Part shown: piece after piece, positions 42,401-57,400 of the stretch | Layout of the letters: each line of letters begins with the position of its first letter | Position numbering within the stretch: position 1 is the stretch's first letter | Assembly (NCBI GenBank): GCA_037893245.1 | Contig: JBAIAA010000538.1 | Coordinates: 248,001 to 312,000, forward strand | DNA from: Crossaster papposus | Taxonomy: Eukaryota; Echinodermata; Asteroidea; Velatida; Solasteridae | Direction of reading: 5' to 3' | DNA length: 64,000 nucleotides | The notes under the pieces: generated by a model | Databases searched by the model: none | Told to the model about the DNA's origin: nothing | The model's input: only the letters and a program-made list of their open reading frames with translations | Program-made: the position numbers and the translations under genes

Positions 42401-45400
42401 TTGAAACGCGTGTGTTAACTTTAAACTTTTCAGAAAATCGAAATAAGATACTAAAAAAGCATGCCCCGGGTCAAATTGCCAATTTTGCCATTCCTGGAGG
42501 CCCCCCTCTATCACCTAACACCCAGCCCCTGCCCGGGGCATGCTTTCCTTCATGCCCTTATTTGTGGGCGGGGATTGTGTGCACAAACCTATGGCAAATT
42601 TGAAACGCGTGTGTTAACGTTAAACTTTTCAGAAAATCGAAATAAAATACTAAAAAAGCATGCCCCGGGTCAAATTGCTAATTTTGCCATTCCTGGAGGC
42701 CACCCTCTATCTCCTAACACCCAGCCCCTGCCCGGGGCATGCTTTCCTTCATGCCCTTATTTGTGGGCGGGGATTGTGTGCACAAACCTATGGCGAATTT
42801 GAAACGCGTGTGTTAACGTTAAACTTTTCAGAAAATCGAAATAAAATACTAAACAAGCATGCCCCGGGTCAAATTGCTAATTTTGCCATTCCTGGAGGCC
42901 CCCTTCTATCTCCTAACACCCAGCCCCTGCCCAGGGCATGCTTTCCTTCATGCCCTTATTTGTGGGCGGGGATTGTGTGCACAAACCTATGGCGAATTTT
43001 AAACGCGTGTGTTAACGTTAAACTTTTCAGAAAATCGAAATAAAATACTAAAAAAGCATGCCCCGGGTCAAATTGCTAATTTTGCCATTCCTGGAGGCCC
43101 CCCTCTATCTCCTAACACCCAGCCCCTGCCCGGGACATGCTTTCCTTCATGCCCTTATCTGTGGGCGGGGATTGTGTGCACAAACCTATGGCGAATTTGA
43201 AACGCGTGTGGTAACGTTAAACTTTTCAGAAAATCGAAATAAAATACTAAAAAAGCATGCCCCGGGTGAAATTGCAAATTTTGCCATTCCTGGAGGCCCC
43301 CGTCTATCTCCTAACACCCATCCCCTGCCCGGGGCATGCTTTCCTTCATGCCCTTATTTGTGGGCGGGGATTGTGTGCACAAACCTATGGCGAATTTGAA
43401 ACGCGTGTGTTAACGTTAAACTTTTCAGAAAATCGAAATAAAATACTAAAAAAGCATGCCCCGGGTCAAATTGCTAATTTTGCCATTCCTGGAGGCCACC
43501 CTCTATCTCCTAACACCCAGCCCCTGCCCGGGGCATGCTTTCCTTCATGCCCTTATTTGTGGGCGGGGATTGTGTGCACAAACCTATGGCGAATTTGAAA
43601 CGCGTGTGTTAACGTTAAACTTTTCAGAAAATCGAAATAAAATACTAAAAAAGCATGCCCCGGGTCAAATTGCAAATTTTGCCATTCCTGGAGGCCCCCC
43701 TCTATCTCCTAACACCCATCCCCTGCCCGGGGCATGCTTTCCTTCATGCCCTTATTTGTGGGCGGGGATTGTGTGCACAAACCTATGGCGAATTTGAAAC
43801 GCGTGTGTTAACGTTAAACTTTTCAGAAAATCGAAATAAAATACTAAAAAAGCATGCCCCGGGTCAAATTGCTAATTTTGCCATTCCTGGAGGCCACCCT
43901 CTATCTCCTAACACCCAGCCCCTGCCCGGGGCATGCTTTCCTTCATGCCCTTATTTGTGGGCGGGGATTGTGTGCACAAACCTATGGCGAATTTGAAACG
44001 CGTGTGTTAACGTTAAACTTTTCAGAAAATCGAAATAAAATACTAAAAAAGCATGCCCCGGGTCAAATTGCAAATTTTGCCATTCCTGGAGGCCCCCCTC
44101 TATCTCCTAACACCCATCCCCTGCCCGGGGCATGCTTTCCTTCATGCCCTTATTTGTGGGCGGGGATTGTGTGCACAAACCTATGGCGAATTTGAAACGC
44201 GTGTGTTAACGTTAAACTTTTCAGAAAATCGAAATAAAATACTAAAACAGCATGCCCCGGGTCAAATTGCTAATTTTGCCATTCCTGGAGGCCCCCCTCT
44301 ATCTCCTAACACCCATCCCCTGCCCGGGGCATGCTTTCCTTCATGCCCTTATTTGTGGGCGGGGATTGTGTGCACAAACCTATGGCGAATTTGAAACGCG
44401 TGTGTTAACGTTAAACTTTTCAGAAAATCGAAATAAAATACTAAAAAAGCATGCCCCGGGTCAAATTGCAAATTTTGCCATTCCTGGAGGCCCCCCTCTA
44501 TCTCCTAACACCCATCCCCTGCCCGGGGCATGCTTTCCTTCATGCCCTTATTTGTGGGCGGGGATTGTGTGCACAAACCTATGGCGAATTTGAAACGCGT
44601 GTGTTAACGTTAAACTTTTCAGAAAATCGAAATAAAATACTAAAAAAGCATGCCCCGGGTCAAATTGCAAATTTTGCCATTCCTGGAGGCCCCCCTCTAT
44701 CTCCTAACACCCATCCCCTGCCCGGGGCATGCTTTCCTTCATGCCCTTATTTGTGGGCGGGGATTGTGTGCACAAACCTATGGCGAATTTGAAACGCGTG
44801 TGTTAACGTTAAACTTTTCAGAAAATCGAAATAAAATACTAAAAAAGCATGCCCCGGGTCAAATTGCTAATTTTGCCATTCCTGGAGGCCACCCTCTATC
44901 TCCTAACACCCAGCCCCTGCCCGGGGCATGCTTTCCTTCATGCCCTTATTTGTGGGCTGGGATTGTGTGCACAAACCTATGGCGAATTTGAAACGCGTGT
45001 GTTAACGTTAAACTTTTCAGAAAATCGAAATAAAATACTAAAAAAGCATGCCCCGGGTCAAATTGCAAATTTTGCCATTCCTGGAGGCCCCCGTCTATCT
45101 CCTAACACCCATCCCCTGCCCGGGGCATGCTTTCCTTCATGCCCTTATTTGTGGGCGGGGATTGTGTGCACAAACCTATGGCGAATTTGAAACGCGTGTG
45201 TTAACGTTAAACTTTTCAGAAAATCGAAATAAAATACTAAAAAAGCATGCCCCGGGTCAAATTGCTAATTTTGCCATTCCTGGAGGCCACCCTCTATCTC
45301 CTAACACCCAGCCCCTGCCCGGGGCATGCTTTCCTTCATGCCCTTATTTGTGGGCGGGGATTGTGTGCACAAACCTATGGCGAATTTGAAACGCGTGTGT

Positions 45401-48400
45401 TAACGTTAAACTTTTCAGAAAATAGAAATAAAATACTAAAAAAGCATGCCCCGGGTCAAATTGCAAATTTTGCCATTCCTGGAGGCCCCCCTCTATCTCC
45501 TAACACCCATCCCCTGCCCGGGGCATGCTTTCCTTCATGCCCTTATTTGTGGGCGGGGATTGTGTGCACAAACCTATGGCGAATTTGAAACGCGTGTGTT
45601 AACGTTAAACTTTTCAGAAAATCGAAATAAAATACTAAAACAGCATGCCCCGGGTCAAATTGCTAATTTTGCCATTCCTGGAGGCCCCCCTCTATCTCCT
45701 AACACCCATCCCCTGCCCGGGGCATGCTTTCCTTCATGCCCTTATTTGTGGGCGGGGATTGTGTGCACAAACCTATGGCGAATTTGAAACGCGTGTGTTA
45801 ACGTTAAACTTTTCAGAAAATCGAAATAAAATACTAAAAAAGCATGCCCCGGGTCAAATTGCAAATTTTGCCATTCCTGGAGGCCCCCCTCTATCTCCTA
45901 ACACCCATCCCCTGCCCGGGGCATGCTTTCCTTCATGCCCTTATTTGTGGGCGGGGATTGTGTGCACAAACCTATGGCGAATTTGAAACGCGTGTGTTAA
46001 CGTTAAACTTTTCAGAAAATCGAAATAAAATACTAAAAAAGCATGCCCCGGGTCAAATTGCTAATTTTGCCATTCCTGGAGGCCCCCCTCTATCTCCTAA
46101 CACCCAGCCCCTGCCCGGGGCATGCTTTCCTTCATGCCCTTATCTGTGGGCGGGGATTGTGTGCACAAACCTATGGCGAATTTGAAACGCGTGTGTTAAC
46201 GTTAAACTTTTCAGAAAATCGAAATAAAATACTAAAACAGCATGCCCCGGGTCAAATTGCTAATTTTGCCATTCCTGGAGGCCCCCCTCTATCTCCTAAC
46301 ACCCATCCCCTGCCCGGGGCATGCTTTCCTTCATGCCCTTATTTGTGGGCGGGGATTGTGTGCACAAACCTATGGCGAATTTGAAACGCGTGTGTTAACG
46401 TTAAACTTTTCAGAAAATCGAAATAAAATACTAAAAAAGCATGCCCCGATTCAAATTGCTAATTTTGCCATTCCTGGAGGCCCCCCTCTATCTCCTAACA
46501 CCCATCCCCTGCCCGGGGCATGCTTTCCTTCATGCCCTTATTTGTGGGCGGGGATTGTGTGCACAAACCTATGGCGAATTTGAAACGCGTGTGTTAACGT
46601 TAAACTTTTCAGAAAATCGAAATAAAATACTAAAAAAGCATGCCCCGGGTCAAATTGCAAATTTTGCCATTCCTGGAGGCCCCCCTCTATCTCCTAACAC
46701 CCATCCCCTGCCCGGGGCATGCTTTCCTTTATGCCCTTATTTGTGGGCGGGGATTGTGTGCACAAACCTATGGCGAATTTGAAACGCGTGTGTTAACGTT
46801 AAACTTTTCAGAAAATCGAAATAAAATACTAAAAAAGCATGCCCCGGGTCAAATTGCAAATTTTGCCATTCCTGGAGGCCCCCCTCTATCTCCTAACACC
46901 CATCCCCTGCCCGGGGCATGCTTTCCTTCATGCCCTTATTTGTGGGCGGGGATTGTGTGCACAAACCTATGGCGAATTTGAAACGCGTGTGTTAACGTTA
47001 AACTTTTCAGAAAATCGAAATAAAATACTAAACAAGCATGCCCCGGGTCAAATTGCTAATTTTGCCATTCCTGGAGGCCCCCTTCTATCTCCTAACACCC
47101 AGCCCCTGCCCAGGGCATGCTTTCCTTCATGCCCTTATTTGTGGGCGGGGATTGTGTGCACAAACCTATGGCGAATTTGAAACGCGTGTGTTAACGTTAA
47201 ACTTTTCAGAAAATCGAAATAAAATACTAAAAAAGCATGCCCCGGGTCAAATTGCTAATTTTGCCATTCCTGGAGGCCCCCCTCTATCTCCTAACACCCA
47301 GCCCCTGCCCGGGGCATGCTTTCCTTCATGCCCTTATCTGTGGGCGGGGATTGTGTGCACAAACCTATGGCGAATTTGAAACGCGTGTGTTAACGTTAAA
47401 CTTTTCAGAAAATCGAAATAAAATACTAAAACAGCATGCCCCGGGTCAAATTGCTAATTTTGCCATTCCTGGAGGCCCCCCTCTATCTCCTAACACCCAT
47501 CCCCTGCCCGGGGCATGCTTTCCTTCATGCCCTTATTTGTGGGCGGGGATTGTGTGCACAAACCTATGGCGAATTTGAAACGCGTGTGTTAACGTTAAAC
47601 TTTTCAGAAAATCGAAATAAAATACTAAAAAAGCATGCCCCGGGTCAAATTGCAAATTTTGCCATTCCTGGAGGCCCCCCTCTATCTCCTAACACCCATC
47701 CCCTGCCCGGGGCATGCTTTCCTTCATGCCCTTATTTGTGGGCGGGGATTGTGTGCACAAACCTATGGCGAATTTGAAACGCGTGTGTTAACGTTAAACT
47801 TTTCAGAAAATCGAAATAAAATACTAAAAAAGCATGCCCCGGGTCAAATTGCTAATTTTGCCATTCCTGGAGGCCACCCTCTATCTCCTAACACCCAGCC
47901 CCTGCCCGGGGCATGCTTTCCTTCATGCCCTTATTTGTGGGCGGGGATTGTGTGCACAAACCTATGGCGAATTTGAAACGCGTGTGTTAACGTTAAACTT
48001 TTCAGAAAATCGAAATAAAATACTAAAAAAGCATGCCCCGGGTCAAATTGCTAATTTTGCCATTCCTGGAGGCCCCCCTCTATCTCCTAACACCCATCCC
48101 CTGCCCGGGGCATGCTTTCCTTCATGCCCTTATTTGTGGGCGGGGATTGTGTGCACAAACCTATGGCGAATTTGAAACGCGTGTGTTAACGTTAAACTTT
48201 TCAGAAAATCGAAATAAAATACTAAAAAAGCATGCCCCAGGTCAAATTGCTAATTTTGCCATTCCTGGAGGCCCCCCTCTATCTCCTAACACCCAGCCCC
48301 TGCCCGGGGCATGCTTTCCTTCATGCCCTTATTTGTGGGCGGGGATTGTGTGCACAAACCTATGGCGAATTTGAAACGCGTGTGTTAACGTTAAACTTTT

Positions 48401-51400
48401 CAGAAAATCGAAATAAAATACTAAAAAAGCATGCCCCGGGTCAAATTGCTAATTTTGCCATTCCTGGAGGCCCCCCTCTATCTCCTAACACCCAGCCCCT
48501 GCCCGGGGCATGCTTTCCTTCATGCCCTTATTTGTGGGCGGGGATTGTGTGCACAAACCTATGGCGAATTTGAAACGCGTGTGTTAACGTTAAACTTTTC
48601 AGAAAATCGAAATAAAATACTAAAAAAGCATGCCCCGGTTCAAATTGCTAATTTTGCCATTCCTGGAGGCCCCCCTCTATCTCCTAACACCCATCCCCTG
48701 CCCGGGGCATGCTTTCCTTCATGCCCTTATTTGTGGGCGGGGATTGTGTGCACAAACCTATGGCGAATTTGAAACGCGTGTGTTAACGTTAAACTTTTCA
48801 GAAAATCGAAATAAAATACTAAAAAAGCATGCCCCGGGTCAAATTGCAAATTTTGCCATTCCTGGAGGCCCCCCTCTATCTCCTAACACCCATCCCCTGC
48901 CCGGGGCATGCTTTCCTTCATGCCCTTATTTGTGGGCGGGGATTGTGTGCACAAACCTATGGCGAATTTGAAACGCGTGTGTTAACGTTAAACTTTTCAG
49001 AAAATCGAAATAAAATACTAAACAAGCATGCCCCGGGTCAAATTGATAATTTTGCCATTCCTGGAGGCCACCCTCTATCTCCTAACACCCAGCCCCTGCC
49101 CGGGGCATGCTTTCCTTCATGCCCTTATTTGTGGGCGGGGATTGTGTGCACAAACCTATGGCGAATTTGAAACGCGTGTGTTAACGTTAAACTTTTCAGA
49201 AAATCGAAATAAAATACTAAAAAAGCATGCCCCGGGTCAAATTGCTAATTTTGCCATTCCTGGAGGCCCCCCTCTATCTCCTAACACCCATCCCCTGCCC
49301 GGGGCATGCTTTCCTTCATGCCCTTATTTGTGGGCGGGGATTGTGTGCACAAACCTATGGCGAATTTGAAACGCGTGTGTTAACGTTAAACTTTTCAGAA
49401 AATCGAAATAAAATACTAAAAAAGCATGCCCCAGGTCAAATTGCAAATTTTGCCATTCCTGGAGGCCCCCCTCTATCTCCTAACACCCAGCCCCTGCCCG
49501 GGGCATGCTTTCCTTCATGCCCTTATTTGTGGGCGGGGATTGTGTGCACAAACCTATGGCGAATTTGAAACGCGTGTGTTAACGTTAAACTTTTCAGAAA
49601 ATCGAAATAAAATACTAAAAAAGCATGCCCCGGGTCAAATTGCTAATTTTGCCATTCCTGGAGGCCCCCCTCTATCTCCTAACACCCAGCCCCTGCCCGG
49701 GGCATGCTTTCCTTCATGCCCTTATTTGTGGGCGGGGATTGTGTGCACAAACCTATGGCGAATTTGAAACGCGTGTGTTAACGTTAAACTTTTCAGAAAA
49801 TCGAAATAAAATACTAAAAAAGCATGCCCCGGGTCAAATTGCTAATTTTGCCATTCCTGGAGGCCCCCCTCTATCTCCTAACACCCAGCCCCTGCCCGGG
49901 GCATGCTTTCCTTCATGCCCTTATCTGTGGGCGGGGATTGTGTGCACAAACCTATGGCGAATTTGAAACGCGTGTGTTAACGTTAAACTTTTCAGAAAAT
50001 CGAAATAAAATACTAAAAACAGCATGCCCCGGGTCAAATTGCTAATGTTGCCATTCCTGGAGGCCCCCCTCTATCTCCTAACACCCAGCCCCTGCCCGGG
50101 GCATGCTTTCCTTCATGCCCTTATCTGTGGGCGGGGATTGTGTGCACAAACCTATGGCGAATTTGAAACGCGTGTGTTAACGTTAAACTTTTCAGAAAAT
50201 CGAAATAAAATACTAAAACAGCATGCCCCGGGTCAAATTGCTAATTTTGCCATTCCTGGAGGCCCCCCTCTATCTCCTAACACCCATCCCCTGCCCGGGG
50301 CATGCTTTCCTTCATGCCCTTATTTGTGGGCGGGGATTGTGTGCACAAACCTATGGCGAATTTGAAACGCGTGTGTTAACGTTAAACTTTTCAGAAAATC
50401 GAAATAAAATACTAAAAAAGCATGCCCCGGGTCAAATTGCTAATTTTGCCATTCCTGGAGGCCCCCCTCTATCTCCTGACACCCAGCCCCTGCCCGGGGC
50501 ATGCTTTCCTTCATGCCCTTATTTGTGGGCGGGGATTGTGTGCACAAACCTATGGCGAATTTGAAACGCGTGTGTTAGCGTTAAACTTTTCAGAAAATCG
50601 AAATAAAATACTAAAAAAGCATGCCCCGGGTCAAATTGCTAATTTTGCCATTCCTGGAGGCCCCCCTCTATCTCCTAACACCCAGCCCCTGCCCGGGGCA
50701 TGCTTTCCTTCATGCCCTTATTTGTGGGCGGGGATTGTGTGCACAAACCTATGGCGAATTTGAAACGCGTGTGTTAACGTTAAACTTTTCAGAAAATCGA
50801 AATAAAATACTAAAAAAGCATGCCCCGGGTCAAATTGCTAATTTTGCCATTCCTGGAGGCCCCCCTCTATCTCCTAACACCCAGCCCCTGCCCGGGGCAT
50901 GCTTTCCTTCATGCCCTTATTTGTGGGCGGGGATTGTGTGCACAAACCTATGGCGAATTTGAAACGCGTGTGTTAACGTTAAACTTTTCAGAAAATCGAA
51001 ATAAGATACTAAAAAAGCATGCCCCGGGTCAAATTGCTAATTTTGCCATTCCTGGAGGCCCCCCTCTATCTCCTAACACCCAGCCCCTGCCCGGGGCATG
51101 CTTTCCTTCATGCCCTTATTTGTGGGCGGGGATTGTGTGCACAAACCTATGGCGAATTTGAAACGCGTGTGTTAACGTTAAACTTTTCAGAAAATCGAAA
51201 TAAAATACTAAAAAAGCATGCCCCGGGTCAAATTGCTAATTTTGCCATTCCTGGAGGCCCCCCTCTATCTCCTAACACCCAGCCCCTGCCCGGGGCATGC
51301 TTTCCTTCATGCCCTTATTTGTGGGCGGGGATTGTGTGCACAAACCTATGGCGAATTTGAAACGCGTGTGTTAACGTTAAACTTTTCAGAAAATCGAAAT

Positions 51401-54400
51401 AAAATACTAAAAAAGCATGCCCCGGTTCAAATTGCTAATTTTGCCATTCCTGGAGGCCCCCCTCTATCTCCTAACACCCATCCCCTGCCCGGGGCATGCT
51501 TTCCTTCATGCCCTTATTTGTGGGCGGGGATTGTGTGCACAAACCTATGGCGAATTTGAAACGCGTGTGTTAACGTTAAACTTTTCAGAAAATCGAAATA
51601 AAATACTAAAAAAGCATGCCCCGGGTCAAATTGCAAATTTTGCCATTCCTGGAGGCCCCCCTCTATCTCCTAACACCCATCCCCTGCCCGGGGCATGCTT
51701 TCCTTCATGCCCTTATTTGTGGGCGGGGATTGTGTGCACAAACCTATGGCGAATTTGAAACGCGTGTGTTAACGTTAAACTTTTCAGAAAATCGAAATAA
51801 CATACTAAACAAGCATGCCCCGGGTCAAATTGATAATTTTGCCATTCCTGGAGGCCACCCTCTATCTCCTAACACCCAGCCCCTGCCCGGGGCATGCTTT
51901 CCTTCATGCCCTTATTTGTGGGCGGGGATTGTGTGCACAAACCTATGGCGAATTTGAAACGCGTGTGTTAACGTTAAACTTTTCAGAAAATCGAAATAAA
52001 ATACTAAAAAAGCATGCTCCGGGTCAAATTGCTAATTTTGCCATTCCTGGAGGCCACCCTCTATCTCCTAACACCCAGCCCCTGCCCGGGGCATGCTTTC
52101 CTTCATGCCCTTATTTGTGGGCGGGGATTGTGTGCACAAACCTATGGCGAATTTGAAACGCGTGTGTTAACGTTAAACTTTTCAGAAAATCGAAATAAAA
52201 TACTAAACAAGCATGCCCCGGGTCAAATTGCTAATTTTGCCATTCCTGGAGGCCCCCTTCTATCTCCTAACACCCAGCCCCTGCCCAGGGCATGCTTTCC
52301 TTCATGCCCTTATTTGTGGGCGGGGATTGTGTGCACAAACCTATGGCGAATTTGAAACGCGTGTGTTAACGTTAAACTTTTCAGAAAATCGAAATAAAAT
52401 ACTAAAAAAGCATGCCCCGGGTCAAATTGCTAATTTTGCCATTCCTGGAGGCCCCCCTCTATCTCCTAACACCCAGCCCCTGCCCGGGGCATGCTTTCCT
52501 TCATGCCCTTATTTGTGGGCGGGGATTGTGTGCACAAACCTATGGCGAATTTGAAACGCGTGTGTTAACGTTAAACTTTTCAGAAAATCGAAATAAGATA
52601 CTAAAAAAGCATGCCCCGGGTCAAATTGCCAATTTTGCCATTCCTGGAGGCCCCCCTCTATCACCTAACACCCAGCCCCTGCCCGGGGCATGCTTTCCTT
52701 CATGCCCTTATTTGTGGGCGGGGATTGTGTGCACAAACCTATGGCGAATTTGAAACGCGTGTGTTAGCGTTAAACTTTTCAGAAAATCGAAATAAAATAC
52801 TAAAAAAGCATGCCCCGGGTCAAATTGCTAATTTTGCCATTCCTGGAGGCCCCCCTCTATCTCCTAACACCCAGCCCCTGCCCGGGGCATGCTTTCCTTC
52901 ATGCCCTTATTTGTGGGCGGGGATTGTGTGCACAAACCTATGGCGAATTTGAAACGCGTGTGTTAACGTTAAACTTTTCAGAAAATCGAAATAAAATACT
53001 AAAAAAGCATGCCCCGGGTCAAATTGCTAATTTTGCCATTCCTGGAGGCCCCCCTCTATCTCCTAACACCCAGCCCCTGCCCGGGGCATGCTTTCCTTCA
53101 TGCCCTTATTTGTGGGCGGGGATTGTGTGCACAAACCTATGGCGAATTTGAAACGCGTGTGTTAACGTTAAACTTTTCAGAAAATCGAAATAAGATACTA
53201 AAAAAGCATGCCCCGGGTCAAATTGCCAATTTTGCCATTCCTGGAGGCCCCCCTCTATCACCTAACACCCAGCCCCTGCCCGGGGCATGCTTTCCTTCAT
53301 GCCCTTATTTGTGGGCGGGGATTGTGTGCACAAACCTATGGCGAATTTGAAACGCGTGTGTTAACGTTAAACTTTTCAGAAAATCGAAATAAAATACTAA
53401 AAAAGCATGCCCCGGGTTAAATTGCTAATTTTGCCATTCCTGGAGGCCACCCTCTATCTCCTAACACCCAGCCCCTGCCCGGGGCATGCTTTCCTTCATG
53501 CCCTTATTTGTGGGCGGGGATTGTGTGCACAAACCTATGGCGAATTTGAAACGCGTGTGTTAACGTTAAACTTTTCAGAAAATCGAAATAAAATACTAAA
53601 CAAGCATGCCCCGGGTCAAATTGCTAATTTTGCCATTCCTGGAGGCCCCCTTCTATCTCCTAACACCCAGCCCCTGCCCAGGGCATGCTTTCCTTCATGC
53701 CCTTATTTGTGGGCGGGGATTGTGTGCACAAACCTATGGCGAATTTGAAACGCGTGTGTTAACGTTAAACTTTTCAGAAAATCGAAATAAAATACTAAAA
53801 AAGCATGCCCCGGGTCAAATTGCTAATTTTGCCATTCCTGGAGACCCCCTCTATCTCCTAACACCCAGCCCCTGCCCGGAGCATGCTTTCCTTCATGCCC
53901 TTATTTATGGGCGGGGATTGTGTGCACAAACCTATGGCGAATTTGAAACGCGTGTGTTAACGTTAAACTTTTCAGAAAATCGAAATAAAATACTAAAAAA
54001 GCATGCCCCGGGTCAAATTGCAAATTTTGCCATTCCTGGAGGCCCCCCTCTATCTCCTAACACCCATCCCCTGCCCGGGGCATGCTTTCCTTCATGCCCT
54101 TATTTGTGGGCGGGGATTGTGAGCACAAACCTATGGCGAATTTGAAACGCGTGTGTTAACGTTAAACTTTTCAGAAAATCGAAATAAAATACTAAAAAAG
54201 CATGCCCCGGGTCAAATTGCTAATTTTGCCATTCCTGGAGGCCACCCTCTATCTCCTAACACCCAGCCCCTGCCCGGGGCATGCTTTCCTTCATGCCCTT
54301 ATTTGTGGGCGGGGATTGTGTGCACAAACCTATGGCGAATTTGAAACGCGTGTGTTAACGTTAAACTTTTCAGAAAATCGAAATAAAATACTAAAAAAGC

Positions 54401-57400
54401 ATGCCCCGGGTCAAATTGCAAATTTTGCCATTCCTGGAGGCCCCCCTCTATCTCCTAACACCCAGCCCCTGCCCGGGGCATGCTTTCCTTCATGCCCTTA
54501 TTTGTGGGCGGGGATTGTGTGCACCATAATGAAAACTTTAACCCCATTTCAATCAAAAGCTCTAACTGTTTTGTGTGTGTGCACAGCACGGAGAGTTGAC
54601 CTTCCTAATTATAATAACACCTGCAGCGCGCACAGACCATAGAAATCTCCCCACGTGGGTTATTCCATTACGAATTATAGGGGAGTTTAAACGACAAGTA
54701 GTACATCATGTACATTTGTAATTGTACAGAGTCGAACAATTACTCTTGGACTTCTTGTTAGGCATTAGGCTATAACATGTTTAATTCACTACAGTAAACA
54801 GAAAGAAATACATGCTAATTTGTAATGTAAAACAAACAAGCGATAGAAATGAACATTGACATACACGATCGTAAAATCAACAGCACGTGTGCATGTACAT
54901 GTACGTGTGTATGTTTTCATAAACCTATGGTGAGAATGCAGTAGTCCTAGCGTGATTCAAAAGGTCACCAAGCCGGGTACCGAAGTAGAAAATGCGTGAT
55001 TGGACACTATTTTTTATTATGAATGGGCGGCCGAACTAAACAACCAATCAATTTATGTGTTATATCACTGGAAAGCTATTGAAATCGGCTACACAAATCC
55101 GTTCACCAGGAGTCTGTACGACAAGCGGTTATTGATATACGACCTGCTGAAGGTAAAAAAGTGTTCCCAAAAGGGCGAAATGTCATCGCGTCCCATTGAA
55201 AACGTGGCTTGAAACACACACTTCCCTAACATTTGGCGGGACCCCTGAAGGTAGCATGATATCGAGAGTTAGATTTTAAAAAAGCTGAATGTGTCTATTT
55301 TTAGAAACCGTTCACCACAAATTTACAGCTCATTTAGTTTTAAAGATACGTTCGGTTTTGTAAAAAAAAAGCTGCATTTTTGGGTCATTTCCCGTGTTGA
55401 AGCGTGCGTGCATTGTTTTGGTTGAGCAGATGACCGTAAGTTTTCATTATGAAACCTATGGCGAATTTGAAACGCGTGTGTTAACGTTAAACTTTTCAGA
55501 AAATCGAAATAAAATACTAAAAAAGCATGCCCCGGGTCAAATTGCAAATTTTGCCATTCCTGGAGGCCCCCCTCTATCTCCTAACACCCATCCCCTGCCC
55601 GGGGCATGCTTTCCTTCATGCCCTTATTTGTGGGCGGGGATTGTGTGCACAAACCTATGGCGAATTTGAAACGCGTGTGTTAACGTTAAACTTTTCAGAA
55701 AATCGAAATAAAATACTAAACAAGCATGCCCCGGGTCAAATTGCTAATTTTGCCATTCCTGGAGGCCCCCCTCTATCTCCTAACACCCAGCCCCTGCCCG
55801 GGGCATGCTTTCCTTCATGCCCTTATTTGTGGGCGGGGATTGTGTGCACAAACCTATGGCGAATTTGAAACGCGTGTGTTAACGTTAAACTTTTCAGAAA
55901 ATCGAAATAAGATACTAAAAAAGCATGCCCCGGGTCAAATTGCCAATTTTGCCATTCCTGGAGGCCCCCCTCTATCACCTAACACCCAGCCCCTGCCCGG
56001 GGCATGCTTTCCTTCATGCCCTTATTTGTGGGCGGGGATTGTGTGCACAAACCTATGGCGAATTTGAAACGCGTGTGTTAACGTTAAACTTTTCAGAAAA
56101 TCGAAATAAAATACTAAAAAAGCATGCCCCGGGTCAAATTGCTAATTTTGCCATTCCTGGAGGCCACCCTCTATCTCCTAACACCCAGCCCCTGCCCGGG
56201 GCATGCTTTCCTTCATGCCCTTATTTGTGGGCGGGGATTGTGTGCACAAACCTATGGCGAATTTGAAACGCGTGTGTTAACGTTAAACTTTTCAGAAAAT
56301 CGAAATAAAATACTAAACAAGCATGCCCCGGGTCAAATTGCTAATTTTGCCATTCCTGGAGGCCCCCTTCTATCTCCTAACACCCAGCCCCTGCCCAGGG
56401 CATGCTTTCCTTCATGCCCTTATTTGTGGGCGGGGATTGTGTGCACAAACCTATGGCGAATTTGAAACGCGTGTGTTAACGTTAAACTTTTCAGAAAATC
56501 GAAATAAAATACTAAAAAAGCATGCCCCGGGTCAAATTGCTAATTTTGCCATTCCTGGAGGCCCCCCTCTATCTCCTAACACCCAGCCCCTGCCCGGAGC
56601 ATGCTTTCCTTCATGCCCTTATTTATGGGCGGGGATTGTGTGCACAAACCTATGGCGAATTTGAAACGCGTGTGTTAACGTTAAACTTTTCAGAAAATCG
56701 AAATAAAATACTAAAAAAGCATGCCCCGGGTCAAATTGCTAATTTTGCCATTCCTGGAGGCCCCCCTCTATCTCCTAACACCCATCCCCTGCCCGGGGCA
56801 TGCTTTCCTTCATGCCCTTATTTGTGGGCGGGGATTGTGTGCACAAACCTATGGCGAATTTGAAACGCGTGTGTTAACGTTAAACTGTTCAGAAAATCGA
56901 AATAAAATACTAAACAAGCATGCCCCGGGTCAAATTGCTAATTTTGCCATTCCTGGAGGCCCCCTTCTATCTCCTAACACCCAGCCCCTGCCCGGGGCAT
57001 GCTTTCCTTCATGCCCTTATTTGTGGGCGGGGATTGTGTGCACAAACCTATGGCGAATTTGAAACGCGTGTGTTAACGTTAAACTTTTCAGAAAATCGAA
57101 ATAAAATACTAAAAAAGCATGCCCCGGGTCAAATTGCTAATTTTGCCATTCCTGGAGGCCCCCCTCTATCTCCTAACACCCAGCCCCTGCCCGGGGCATG
57201 CTTTCCTTCATGCCCTTATTTATGGGCGGGGATTGTGTGCAGAAACCTATGGCGAATTTGAAACGCGTGTGTTAACGTTAAACTTTTCAGAAAATCGAAA
57301 TAAAATACTAAAAAAGCATGCCCCGGGTCAAATTGCTAATTTTGCCATTCCTGGAGGCCCCCTTCTATCTCCTAACACCCAGCCCCTGCCCAGGGCATGC

